NCBI RefSeq assembly: GCF_000067165.1
Contig: NC_010162.1
Span: forward strand, 2,356,001-2,420,000
Direction: 5' to 3'
DNA length: 64,000 nt
Source: Sorangium cellulosum So ce56
GTDB lineage: Bacteria > Myxococcota_A > Polyangia > Polyangiales > Polyangiaceae
This document shows positions 34,151 to 42,076 of the stretch, in pieces. Under the pieces are notes generated by a model. It saw only the letters and a program-made list of their open reading frames with translations, ran no database searches and was not told the DNA's origin. A program made the position numbers and the translations under genes. Position 1 is the stretch's first letter; every line of letters starts with the position of its first letter.

Positions 34151-34867
34151 ATGGCCGATGAGCAGCGCATGAGCACCGCGGGACCGGACCCCTCCGACCT
34201 CGATCGAATCGCCAACGCCGCGCTCGCGCGCGTGGAGAGCGGGATGCTGCTCGGGCTCGGCACCGGGCGGGCGTCCGAGGCCTTCATCCGCCGCCTCGGG
34301 GAGCGCGTCCGCCGAGGGCTCCAGATCAAGGGCGTCGCCACGTCGGAGCGCTCGGAGGCGCTCGCCCGCCGCGAGAACATCCCGACGGTGTCGCTCGAGG
34401 AGGTCGAGCGCCTCCACGTCGCCGTCGACGGCGCCGACGAGGTGACGCCCGATCTCGGCCTCATCAAGGGCCTCGGCGGCGCGCTCCTCCGCGAGCGCGT
34501 GGTCGCCTACGAGGCCGCGCAGTTCATCATCCTCGTCACCCCCGAGAAGCTCGTCGAGAAGCTCGGCTCGCGCGTGCCCATCCCCATCGAGGTGGTGCCC
34601 TTCGCGGTCACGACGGCCACGCGGCACCTGACCGCGCTCGGAGGCAAGCCGGCGATCCGCAAGAACGCGGACGGGTATCCCTTCCAGACCGACAACCACA
34701 ACTGGATCCTCGACACCGCGTTCGGTCCGATGGACGCGCCCGCAGCGGTCGACGCGCGCATCCGCAGCATCCCCGGCGTCGTCGACACGGGGCTGTTCCT
34801 CGACATGGCGACCCTCGTGCTGGTGGCGGACCCGGGCGCCGTCCGCGAGCTGACGCGGCAGCGCTAG
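34151..34867 (+). CDS. rpiA: Ribose-5-phosphate isomerase A
   Basis: Interconverts ribose 5-phosphate and ribulose 5-phosphate in the pentose phosphate pathway; 238 aa. Family motifs: GLGTGRASEAFIRRLGERV (substrate loop), AVDGADEV, IKGLGGALLRERVVAYEA, and the C-terminal NGYPFQTDNHN-type segment (DGYPFQTDNHNWILDT). ATG 34151 gives a short N-terminal extension; ATG 34169 is an alternative start, and neither has a good ribosome site. It is the last gene of the plus-strand run that begins at 29857, convergent with argH, with a GC hairpin between them. Confidence 0.95.
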   Translation: MADEQRMSTAGPDPSDLDRIANAALARVESGMLLGLGTGRASEAFIRRLGERVRRGLQIKGVATSERSEALARRENIPTVSLEEVERLHVAVDGADEVTPDLGLIKGLGGALLRERVVAYEAAQFIILVTPEKLVEKLGSRVPIPIEVVPFAVTTATRHLTALGGKPAIRKNADGYPFQTDNHNWILDTAFGPMDAPAAVDARIRSIPGVVDTGLFLDMATLVLVADPGAVRELTRQR

Positions 34868-34929
34868 CTCCGCGTCTCACGGATCCCGTCGGGGATCGCT
34901 GGCACGCGAGGCCAGGGAACACGGCCTTC

Positions 34930-34959
34930 GGGCGGGCGGCGCCAGCGCGGCGCCCGCCC
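34930..34959. terminator. GC-rich hairpin between rpiA and argH
   Basis: GGGCGGGCG and CGCCCGCCC form a 9-bp stem around a 12-nt loop in the 117-bp gap between convergent genes. No T-tract follows, so bidirectional termination is inferred from placement. Confidence 0.45.
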
Positions 34960-34984
34960 ATGGCGGGATTGATGACAGGCGGAG

Positions 34985-36277
34985 CTAGCGCGCGTGGCGA
35001 TCGAGCCTGCGGGCCAGGTCGTCCAGCGCGAGGTTGCCCGGAGCCCCGAGCGACACGCGCGCGCGGAGGCTCGCCGCGGCGTCGCCGGCCGGCAGCGCCG
35101 CGATCTCGGCCGCGACCTTGCGGTAGGCCTCGCGGAAGGGGACGCCCTCCACGGCGAGCTCGACGGCGCGATCCGTGGCGAAGCACTCCGGCGTGATCGC
35201 GCGGGCCATGCGCTCCCGGTCGAACGCGAGTCCCTCGACGAGCCGCGGCAAGAGGCGCGACGTCGCGAGCGCCTCGTCGAGCCCGCGCATCGTGGGGCCC
35301 TTCGTGAGCTGGAGATCGCGGTGGTAGCCCGACGGGAGCGCCACGATGGACTGCACCTCGGCGAGCGCCCCCTGGACGACGGAGCACGCCGCGCGCATGA
35401 GCTCGACGACGTCGGGGTTGCGCTTCTGGGGCATGATCGACGAGCCGGTCGTGAACGCCTCCGGGAGGCGGATGAACGCGAGCTCGCTCATCGCGAACAG
35501 GCTGAGATCCCACGCGAGCCGGCGGCTCACGGCCATCACCTGCCACGCGGCGGCGAGGATCTGCGCCTCGATGATGCCGCGCGACGTCTGGGACGCGAGC
35601 GGGTTCAGCGCAACGCCGGCGAACCCGAGCTCGCGCGCGACGCCGACGCGATCGAGCGGGAGGTTCACGCCGAAGCCCGCGGCGCCCCCGAGCGGGCAGC
35701 GATCGACGAGCGCCCGCGTCGCGCGCACCACGTCGATCGCGTCGGCGAGCCCCTCGACGAACGAGGCGGCCCAGTAGCCGACCGACGACGGCACCGCCCG
35801 CTGCAGGTGCGTGTAGCCGGGCATCGGCGTCTCTGCCTCGCGCCTGGCGAGATCGAGCAGCGCGCGGGCGCCCGCCGCCGCGTTCTCGGCGAGCTCGTCC
35901 AGCGCGTCGCGCTCGTACAGGCGCGTGGCGACGAGCACCTGATCGTTGCGGCTCCGGCCGGTGTGCACCTTCTTGCCCGCGTCGCCGATGCGGGCGACCA
36001 GCGCGGCCTCGATCGCGCTGTGGCCGTCCTCGTCGTCCTCGGTGAGCCGCAGCTCGCCGGCCTCGTTCTGGGCCGAGAGCACCTCGAGCTCGCGGACGAG
36101 CGCGTCCCGCTCCGCCTCGCTGAGCACGCCGATCCGCGCGAGCCCGCGGACGTGCGCGATCGTGGCCCGCAGGTCGTACGCGAGCAGGCGCTGATCGAGC
36201 TGCCAGTCGTCGCGCGAGGTGTAACGCAGCATTTGGGCGTCGGTCGCGCCCCCTTTGTCCCACAGTCGTACGCTCAT
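34985..36277 (-). CDS. argH: Argininosuccinate lyase
   Basis: Cleaves argininosuccinate to arginine and fumarate, the last step of arginine synthesis; 430 aa, slightly short but complete. Motifs: TGRSRNDQV, the TPMPGYTHLQRAVPSS region, and the fumarase/aspartase signature GSSIMPQKRNPD with its catalytic Ser. The DEDGHSAIE segment matches the substrate loop. The stop codon of the upstream unknown gene directly precedes its ATG (TGA-ATG), so the two are coupled. Cytoplasmic tetramer in the family. Confidence 0.96.
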   Translation of the reverse strand: MSVRLWDKGGATDAQMLRYTSRDDWQLDQRLLAYDLRATIAHVRGLARIGVLSEAERDALVRELEVLSAQNEAGELRLTEDDEDGHSAIEAALVARIGDAGKKVHTGRSRNDQVLVATRLYERDALDELAENAAAGARALLDLARREAETPMPGYTHLQRAVPSSVGYWAASFVEGLADAIDVVRATRALVDRCPLGGAAGFGVNLPLDRVGVARELGFAGVALNPLASQTSRGIIEAQILAAAWQVMAVSRRLAWDLSLFAMSELAFIRLPEAFTTGSSIMPQKRNPDVVELMRAACSVVQGALAEVQSIVALPSGYHRDLQLTKGPTMRGLDEALATSRLLPRLVEGLAFDRERMARAITPECFATDRAVELAVEGVPFREAYRKVAAEIAALPAGDAAASLRARVSLGAPGNLALDDLARRLDRHAR

Positions 36278-37243
36278 TCAGCTCCCCAGGCTCTCGTCCA
36301 CGAGAGCACGGATCTCGGCAAGCTTCTTGGCCTTGCCCTCGTCCAGCGATCGCGGCTTCGCCGCGCCGGCCGCGGGCGCGAGCTCTCGCTCGAGCTCGCG
36401 CAGCTCGTCCTCCGCCGTCCGCGCCGGCCGGCGCCTGCCGAGGCCGAGCGCGCGGGCCAGCCAGCTCCTCGACTCGCCGATCGCGTAGTCGTCCGCGGCG
36501 ATCCGGTCCGGCGCGGCGCGCAGCATGCGGACGAGCGCGGCGTTGGAGCTGGCCCAGACGGCGGACTCGTCGAAGTGGGCGCGCGGCGTCACGTCGAGGT
36601 GCCGCGCGGCGATCCGATCGGGCACGTCGTGCAGCCGGCAGTAGACGGCGAGCGCGAGCGCGAGCTCGTCGACCGGCATCTTGGTCGCCGAGTGCACCTG
36701 CACGCCGCCGCAGCCCTTCGCGTACAGGTAGGAGCCGTTCGTCGCGAGGACGCCGAAGCCGAGCAGCACGGCGGCGAGATCCACCGCGGGCTCGCGGTCC
36801 GACGGCGCGAGCGCGTCGAAGGCGCCGGCCTCGCTCAGGAACATGTACGCCACGGCGCGCACGAACGCCGTCGTGAGCACCGTGGGGTTGCGGAGCTCGC
36901 CCGCGGAGAGCGCGACCCGGTACCCGCCCTCGCCGCGCGGGGCGACGCGCTCCAGCTTCGTGTCCAGCGCCATCCCGCCGCATGCGCCGCTCGAGCAGCT
37001 CACGGTGCTGGCCTGCCCCTCGGGGGTGACCACCGCGAGCTCCACCGGGACATCCTGGAGCCCGGCGTGCTCCTGGACCCGCAGCATCAGGGCGGCCACC
37101 GTCCTCGGCGAGCCGTCGAACGCGTCCGGGAAGAACTCGGCCGTCGGCTGCACCAGCCCGCGCACCGGCTCCGCGCCGTGCTGGAGGAGCGTTGCGGTCG
37201 TACGAAGGATCCAGCGGATCTGCGGTTCGTCCGGGAGGTCCAT
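36278..37243 (-). CDS. Conserved-looking hypothetical protein upstream of argH
   Basis: 321 aa from ATG 37243, soluble. It has a Cys-containing segment SCSSGACGGMALDTKLE, a hydrophobic helical core (VDLAAVLLGFGVLATNGSYLY), then KGCGGVQVHSATKMPVDELALALAVYC, and a charged C-terminal helix (DELRELERELAP). I recognise no family. Start choice: in-frame ATG 37366 has a good AAGGAAG site, but the extra codons are AT-rich and cross a GC hairpin and a run of seven A, so they look non-coding. A 7-3-7 inverted repeat overlaps ATG 37243. The gene is directly coupled to argH and divergent from the IPP isomerase gene. Confidence 0.65.
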   Translation of the reverse strand: MDLPDEPQIRWILRTTATLLQHGAEPVRGLVQPTAEFFPDAFDGSPRTVAALMLRVQEHAGLQDVPVELAVVTPEGQASTVSCSSGACGGMALDTKLERVAPRGEGGYRVALSAGELRNPTVLTTAFVRAVAYMFLSEAGAFDALAPSDREPAVDLAAVLLGFGVLATNGSYLYAKGCGGVQVHSATKMPVDELALALAVYCRLHDVPDRIAARHLDVTPRAHFDESAVWASSNAALVRMLRAAPDRIAADDYAIGESRSWLARALGLGRRRPARTAEDELRELERELAPAAGAAKPRSLDEGKAKKLAEIRALVDESLGS

Positions 37244-37257
37244 ACAGCTACTGTATG
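37241..37257. repeat. Inverted repeat over a start codon
   Basis: CATACAG-CTA-CTGTATG is a perfect 7-3-7 inverted repeat. Its left edge is the ATG of the minus-strand gene at 37243. It could be an operator or a translational hairpin. Confidence 0.4.
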
Positions 37258-37415
37258 CCACCGCTGCGCGGCGGTCGCGCGGTAGTTCCCAGGTAGCTTC
37301 AGCAGAAGGCCGGCCGGGCGGCAACGCCCGGCTCGGGGACGCGAATTTTGGCGTTTTTTTGTCCATGCCACTTCCTTTTCGACGGCGGTCGGCGACCGCG
37401 TAAAGTTGTGCCCCC

Positions 37416-38504
37416 ATGACGGAAGAGGCGAAGGGCATCTCCGAGAGGAAAGCGGATCACATCGAGCTCTGCGCGACCGGCGACGTCGGGTTCCGCGCCA
37501 AGACCACGCTGCTGGAGCAGGTCGAGCTGATCCACGACGCGTTGCCGGAGCTCTCCCTCGACGCGATCGACACCTCGGTGCTGCTGCTCGGGAAGCGGCT
37601 CCGCGTCCCGCTCCTGATCGCGGCAATGACCGGCGGGACGGAGCGCGCGCACGCGATCAACCGGGAGCTCTCGCGGATCGCCGAGGAGCGCGGGTACGGC
37701 TTCGGGCTCGGGAGCCAGCGGGCGATGCTGAACGGCGACGCCTCCGCCACCTACGAGGTCCGCGCGCACGCTCCGACCACCCTCCTCCTCGGGAACATCG
37801 GCGCCGTGCAGGCGCGATCGCTGTCGACGGAGGCGGTCGCCGATCTCGTGGCCCAGGTCGGCGCCGACGCGCTCTGCGTCCACATGAACCCCGCGATGGA
37901 GCTGGTCCAGCCGGGCGGCGACCGGGACTTCGCCGGCGCGCTGGACGCGATGGGCCGGCTCGCGAGCGGCCTCAGCGTGCCGGTCGTCGCGAAGGAGACC
38001 GGCTGCGGGATCGGTCCGGGGACGGCGTACCGCCTGGTCCGGGCGGGCGTCCGCGACCTGGACGTCTCCGGCGCTGGAGGCACCTCCTGGGTCGCCGTCG
38101 AGGCGGCCCGCGCCGAGGGGGCGGCCCGCTCCCTCGGTGAGGCGCTGCGCGAGTGGGGGGTGCCCACGGCCGCCTCGGTGCTCATCGCCCGCGCTATCCG
38201 TCCTCGCTTCAAGACGATCATCGCGACCGGGGGCATCACGAGCGGCCTCGACGTCGCTCGAGCGCTCGCGCTCGGCGCGCATGCGGCCGGGATTGCGCGC
38301 CCGGTCCTCCAGGCGTTCGTCTCGGGGGGACGGGACGCAGCGGTGCGGTACCTCGAGAGCGTCGAGGCCGAGCTCCGGGCGGTCATGCTGCTCGTCGGCG
38401 CGCGCGACGTCGCGTCGCTCCAGAAGGCACCCGTGCTGCTCGGACGGGAGCTGCGCAGGTGGACCCGGTTGCTGAAGCAGATGAAGCGGATGGAGAGGGC
38501 GTAG
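37416..38504 (+). CDS. fni: Type 2 isopentenyl-diphosphate delta-isomerase
   Basis: FMN-dependent isomerase interconverting IPP and DMAPP in isoprenoid synthesis; 362 aa, cytoplasmic. Motifs: SERKADHIELC, IAAMTGGTERAHAIN, GLGSQRAML, GNIGAVQ, VPVVAKETGCGIGPGTA and DVSGAGGTSW. The segment that normally reads NxxQE with PEG reads NPAMELVQPGGDRDF here: M161 replaces the Gln implicated in catalysis and G167 replaces Glu, while the Mg-binding Glu (E162) remains. The ribosome site before ATG 37416 is poor. The gene stands alone; no mevalonate pathway genes are adjacent. Confidence 0.92.
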   Translation: MTEEAKGISERKADHIELCATGDVGFRAKTTLLEQVELIHDALPELSLDAIDTSVLLLGKRLRVPLLIAAMTGGTERAHAINRELSRIAEERGYGFGLGSQRAMLNGDASATYEVRAHAPTTLLLGNIGAVQARSLSTEAVADLVAQVGADALCVHMNPAMELVQPGGDRDFAGALDAMGRLASGLSVPVVAKETGCGIGPGTAYRLVRAGVRDLDVSGAGGTSWVAVEAARAEGAARSLGEALREWGVPTAASVLIARAIRPRFKTIIATGGITSGLDVARALALGAHAAGIARPVLQAFVSGGRDAAVRYLESVEAELRAVMLLVGARDVASLQKAPVLLGRELRRWTRLLKQMKRMERA

Positions 38505-38729
38505 TCGTGGCGGTCGGGGCAACGGGGGTAGGGGGGCCGAGACGGCGGGGTCCGGTCCCCGGGGTAGGGACGGCGGGGCCGAACCGACGTTGTCGGCGGG
38601 GACGGCAAGGCGCCCAGCGGTCGCTGTCCTTGGCGGGGGCGCCGGGCACGCCTCTGGCCCGCGCTCGACGCTTCCGTCCGGTCAGCCCCGCATGATACGG
38701 TCCGAAGCTCTGGAGAACCCCGGGATAAA

Positions 38730-39575
38730 ATGACGGAGAAAAAAGGGCGTCCGAGCGATCGTCCCCCCGAGGACCTGAAGAAGGAGCGCGATGCCTTCAT
38801 TCAGCAGTTCTTCCGCAAGGGGGCGCAGCTGACCGAGGAGCTCCTCCGCGAGAACGAGCGCCTTCGCGACAAGATCTCCGAGCTCGAGTCGGAGAACGGC
38901 AAGCTCCGCGCGCACCTCGCGAGCGACTCGGCCATCCGCGATCTGCTCCGCAAGATCGAGGAGCTCGAGCAGGAGAAACGCGACCTTGTGACGCAGTCGG
39001 TGCGGATGGTGGCGGCCTCGGACCGCTTCAACAGCCGCTACTCGGAGGCGGAGGGAGAGCTCGCGAACCTCGCGAACCTGTACGTCGCGCTGTCGCAGCT
39101 GCACGCGGCGCGCAACGTGCGCCATGTCCTCCGCAACCTGAAGGAGCTCCTGGCGCAGTTCCTCGGGGCGGGCGCCTTCTCCGTGTACCTGGCGTCTCCC
39201 GATGGTAAAGAGCTCGTCTCGATCGCGAGCGAAGGCGTCGCGGTCGAGGAGATCGCGCGGATGCCGGTGACCGAAGGCGTCGTCGGCCAGGCATTCTCGA
39301 AGGGGGAAATCTTCTTCGACGAGACCAAGGACGTCTCCAAGGGGAGCATCGAGGATCCCGCTGCAGTGATCCCGCTCGACTTCAACGGGCGCACCGTGGG
39401 TGTCATCGCGATCTTCAGCACGCTCCCGCAAAAGACGGAGTTCGTGAACGTGGACACCGAGCTCTTCAAGCTCCTCGGGGCCCAGGCCGCCCCCGCCCTC
39501 ATCAACGCGCGGCTCTTCACCGACGCCGGCCGGAAGGTGCCTGGCGTCCAGGCATTCCTGGACCTGGAGGACTGA
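38730..39575 (+). CDS. Coiled-coil GAF-domain signalling protein
   Basis: 281 aa, soluble. Residues about 15-100 form a long coiled coil (LTEELLRENERLRDKISELE, then IRDLLRKIEELEQEKRDLV). A GAF domain occupies about 110-265 (LANLYVALSQLHAARNVRHVL to VDTELFKLLGAQAAPALINA). No kinase or output domain follows. The coiled coil probably mediates dimerisation or docking, and the ligand is unknown. A CheY-like receiver gene follows 2 bp after the stop, so the two are likely coupled and may work as a sensor-receiver pair. Upstream, 38505-38729 is a G-rich spacer with no gene. Confidence 0.82.
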   Translation: MTEKKGRPSDRPPEDLKKERDAFIQQFFRKGAQLTEELLRENERLRDKISELESENGKLRAHLASDSAIRDLLRKIEELEQEKRDLVTQSVRMVAASDRFNSRYSEAEGELANLANLYVALSQLHAARNVRHVLRNLKELLAQFLGAGAFSVYLASPDGKELVSIASEGVAVEEIARMPVTEGVVGQAFSKGEIFFDETKDVSKGSIEDPAAVIPLDFNGRTVGVIAIFSTLPQKTEFVNVDTELFKLLGAQAAPALINARLFTDAGRKVPGVQAFLDLED

Positions 39576-39577
39576 TC

Positions 39578-39955
39578 ATGGCCGAGTACTCGTGTCTGAT
39601 CGTTGAAGACTCGCCCATGATGCGGCAGCTCTTGGTCTTCGCGCTGGCGCGCGTGAAGAACCTCCGCGTCACCGAGGCAGACGATGGCGTCGACGGTCTC
39701 CGCAAGCTCGCCTCGACCAAGTACGACGTGATCATCACCGACATCAACATGCCGATCATGGACGGGCTCAAGCTCGTCAAGCGCGTGCGCACGGATCCGG
39801 TCCACAAGGACACCCCGATCATCATCATCACCACCGAGGGGTCTCAGGAGGATCGTCAGCGCGCGTTGCAGCTCGGCGCGAACGCGTACATCACGAAGCC
39901 CATCCAGGCCCCGCAGGTCATCGCCAAGGTCAAGGAGCTCCTCAAGATCGACTGA
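39578..39955 (+). CDS. Single-domain CheY-like response regulator
   Basis: 125 aa, a complete receiver with no output domain. Acidic pair in LIVEDSPMM, phosphoacceptor Asp in VIITDINMPIMDG, Thr in IIIITTEGS, and Lys in YITKPIQ. It resembles the stand-alone receivers used in chemosensory or motility pathways. It starts 2 bp after the GAF gene, suggesting joint function. Which kinase phosphorylates it is not visible here; the orphan hybrid kinase at 14197-15846 is distant. Cytoplasmic. Confidence 0.92.
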   Translation: MAEYSCLIVEDSPMMRQLLVFALARVKNLRVTEADDGVDGLRKLASTKYDVIITDINMPIMDGLKLVKRVRTDPVHKDTPIIIITTEGSQEDRQRALQLGANAYITKPIQAPQVIAKVKELLKID

Positions 39956-40086
39956 GGCGCGCGCCGGCGGCCGCGCCCCGTCGCCCGCGTCCTGCGGGCG
40001 CGCGATTCCATGCGCCGGCCGCTCGGGCGGCGCGGCGCCCCGCCGCGGCCGTGCGGGTCGGCGCTGCGATGAAGCCGCGCTCCGCT

Positions 40087-41019
40087 CTACGGCTTCGGGC
40101 CGAACTTCAGGAGCACGCGGTTGCGTCCGGTGCGCTTCGCCTCGTAGAGCGCCTCATCGGCCGCGGCGATGAGCTCCATGCCGGTCTGCACCGCGAGCTC
40201 GGGGTGCGCCGCGACGCCGACGCTGATCGTCGTCGGCATGCGAACGCCCTCGTGCTCGAAGACCGACCCCTCGATGAGGAGGCGCAGCCGCTCGCCGAGG
40301 ATGCCCGCGTTCTCGAGCCCCACGCCGCGGCACAGGATGCCGAACTCTTCACCGCCGTAGCGCGCGAACACGTCCTCGGTCCGCACCGTGTGGCTCGCGA
40401 TCTTGGCGATCCTCGCAAGCACGTAGTCGCCGGCGAGGTGCCCGAAGGTGTCGTTGATCCTCTTGAAATGATCGACGTCGAACATGAGCAGCGACAGGTG
40501 CGCGCCGTGCCGCCGCGCATAGGAGACCTCGGTCTCGAGCCGATCCAGGAAATACTTCTTGTTGAAGGCCTTGGTGAGGGCGTCGCGCAGCGCGGCGTCG
40601 TACATCTGCTGCTGAAACGACTCATCCAGGTGGTCGTGGTAGGTGAACTTGAGGATGGTCGTCGAGCCCAGGCGGATCTTGTCGCCGTCGTGCAGGGCGA
40701 CGCGCGTGATGTGCTCGCCGTTCACCATCGTCCCGTTCGAGCTGTTGAGATCCTCGATCAGCACCTGGCTGTCCATCTGGAGGAGGCGCGCGTGGCGCCG
40801 CGAGATGCCGTCGTCGTTCAGCCGGATGGTCGCCCCGGATGCCCGGCCGATCACGATCTCGGCGCCCTCGACCCGGTACATCTCGCCGACGTTCGAGCCA
40901 GCGAGCACGATGAGGTAGGCGCGGTCCTTCGGCGAGCGCGCCGGGATCTCCTTGTGGAGTTCCCCAACGTTGGCCACCCGCGTGGCCTCGAAGTCATCGT
41001 CGGGGAGGTAGCTGCCCAT
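40087..41019 (-). CDS. FHA-GGDEF diguanylate cyclase
   Basis: 310 aa, cytoplasmic. The FHA domain (about 50-115) has EIVIGRASG, ISRRHARLL and LNSSNGTMVNG, the phosphothreonine-binding pattern. The GGDEF domain (about 140-305) has FDVDHFKRINDTFGH and the active GGEEF signature. The inhibitory I-site RxxD is present as RTED, five residues before GGEEF, so product inhibition by c-di-GMP is expected. FHA input suggests control by a Ser/Thr kinase, a common theme in myxobacteria. CAGGGAGC precedes the ATG. An inverted repeat at 41044-41060 lies in its promoter region. It converges on the receiver gene. Confidence 0.93.
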   Translation of the reverse strand: MGSYLPDDDFEATRVANVGELHKEIPARSPKDRAYLIVLAGSNVGEMYRVEGAEIVIGRASGATIRLNDDGISRRHARLLQMDSQVLIEDLNSSNGTMVNGEHITRVALHDGDKIRLGSTTILKFTYHDHLDESFQQQMYDAALRDALTKAFNKKYFLDRLETEVSYARRHGAHLSLLMFDVDHFKRINDTFGHLAGDYVLARIAKIASHTVRTEDVFARYGGEEFGILCRGVGLENAGILGERLRLLIEGSVFEHEGVRMPTTISVGVAAHPELAVQTGMELIAAADEALYEAKRTGRNRVLLKFGPKP

Positions 41020-41043
41020 GCTCCCTGAGGATGATCCTAAATC

Positions 41044-41060
41044 CTTGAAATAGGTTCAAG
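41044..41060. promoter_or_regulatory. Inverted repeat in the FHA-GGDEF promoter region
   Basis: CTTGAA-ATAGG-TTCAAG (6-5-6, perfect) lies 25 bp upstream of the diguanylate cyclase start. On the minus strand it includes TTGAAC, which could be a -35 element, so a regulator bound here would affect initiation. Confidence 0.35.
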
Positions 41061-41201
41061 CGGGAGGGCATGGCACAGGCGATGTTCCCTGTCGGGTAGG
41101 GTGCGTGACGGAGCGTCATGCGTTTCGCGCGTTTCGCGCGGCTCGAGCGTTTTCCGCCCTTGCGCGCGCTCCCGACGGAGCGCTCCCGCGCACCTGCGCG
41201 C

Positions 41202-41951
41202 TCACGCAGCCCTGCCGAGCGGCACCACGAGCTGCTCGACCCAGAGCTCGCCCGCCCGGAGCTCGACGAACGTCGCGTCGGCGTGCCCCGCGCCATACGC
41301 GGAGACGGCGCCGCTCCGCACAAGCTCGTCAAGCTCGCCATGCTCGCCAGGCGCCCGCGCGCCGGCGCGCACGTGATCGACGGTGCCCCGCAGCGAGCAC
41401 GGCGCTTCGCCCACCGAGCCGACGTTGATGATGCGCACGCCGCCCACCATCCGATCGAACGGGACGTGGGAGCCACCACAGATCACGACATCCGCCGGAT
41501 CGTCGCCGAGCAGGGAGAGCACCTCCTCATCGGTCATGTCGTGAGAGATCGGCTCGAGCGGATCCGCCGGGGAGCCGTGGACCAGGACGAGCTCGCCGCC
41601 GTCCTCGAGCGGCAGGCGGTACGTCGGGGCGAGCCGCGCCAGCCGCGCAAGGATCAGCTCGCCGAGCTCGGTGCGCGTCTGGGACAGGCGATCGAGCCGC
41701 GCTCGCTCGTGCTCGCTCCGCGCCCTGACCTTGTCGAGGTCCAGCGTCGCCAGGGCGCGATCCGATACGCCCTGTACGCAAACTGCCTTGGCCTGGGTGA
41801 GCCGGCGCCACGTCTCGAGCGGCTTCGGGCCGGGAAAGCAGAGATCTCCGGCGACCAGGAGCTGGGTGTACCCTCGGCGCTCGGCCGTGGCCAGGACCGC
41901 CGCGAGCGCGTCGGCGTGGCCGTGAATATCCGAGACGCAGAGCAATCGCAC
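41202..41951 (-). CDS. Metallophosphoesterase (calcineurin-like)
   Basis: 249 aa. Motifs: VSDIHGHADAL (metal ligands Asp and His), VAGDLCFPG (bridging Asp), VLVHGSPADP and GGSHVPFDR (C-terminal His). The usual GNHD segment reads QGVSDRAL, so the Asn/His at that site is missing and metal binding may differ. It is YfcE/MJ0936-like in size. Substrate unknown; it could be a cyclic nucleotide or phosphodiester. It is divergent from glnE with 125 bp between. Cytoplasmic. Confidence 0.82.
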   Translation of the reverse strand: MRLLCVSDIHGHADALAAVLATAERRGYTQLLVAGDLCFPGPKPLETWRRLTQAKAVCVQGVSDRALATLDLDKVRARSEHERARLDRLSQTRTELGELILARLARLAPTYRLPLEDGGELVLVHGSPADPLEPISHDMTDEEVLSLLGDDPADVVICGGSHVPFDRMVGGVRIINVGSVGEAPCSLRGTVDHVRAGARAPGEHGELDELVRSGAVSAYGAGHADATFVELRAGELWVEQLVVPLGRAA

Positions 41952-42076
41952 CCGGCGAGCATAGGATCTGAGAGCGACGCCGCCAAGGCGCGAGGTGGGG
42001 CCAGGTGGCGATAAACCGGCGGTCGGGCCCTGCGGAACCGCCGTTCACGCCCCCACGGTCTTGCTAGCCTCCCGCC

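Noticed and set aside
37258..37366. N-terminal extension of the gene upstream of argH from ATG 37366
   Set aside because: Despite a good ribosome site, the codons are AT-rich (AAA runs) and pass through a GCCGGGCG/CGCCCGGC hairpin, so the stretch looks like promoter DNA. This remains uncertain.
38505..38729. G-rich spacer considered as a structured RNA or riboswitch
   Set aside because: It has runs of G but no consistent stem architecture or conserved motif that I recognise.
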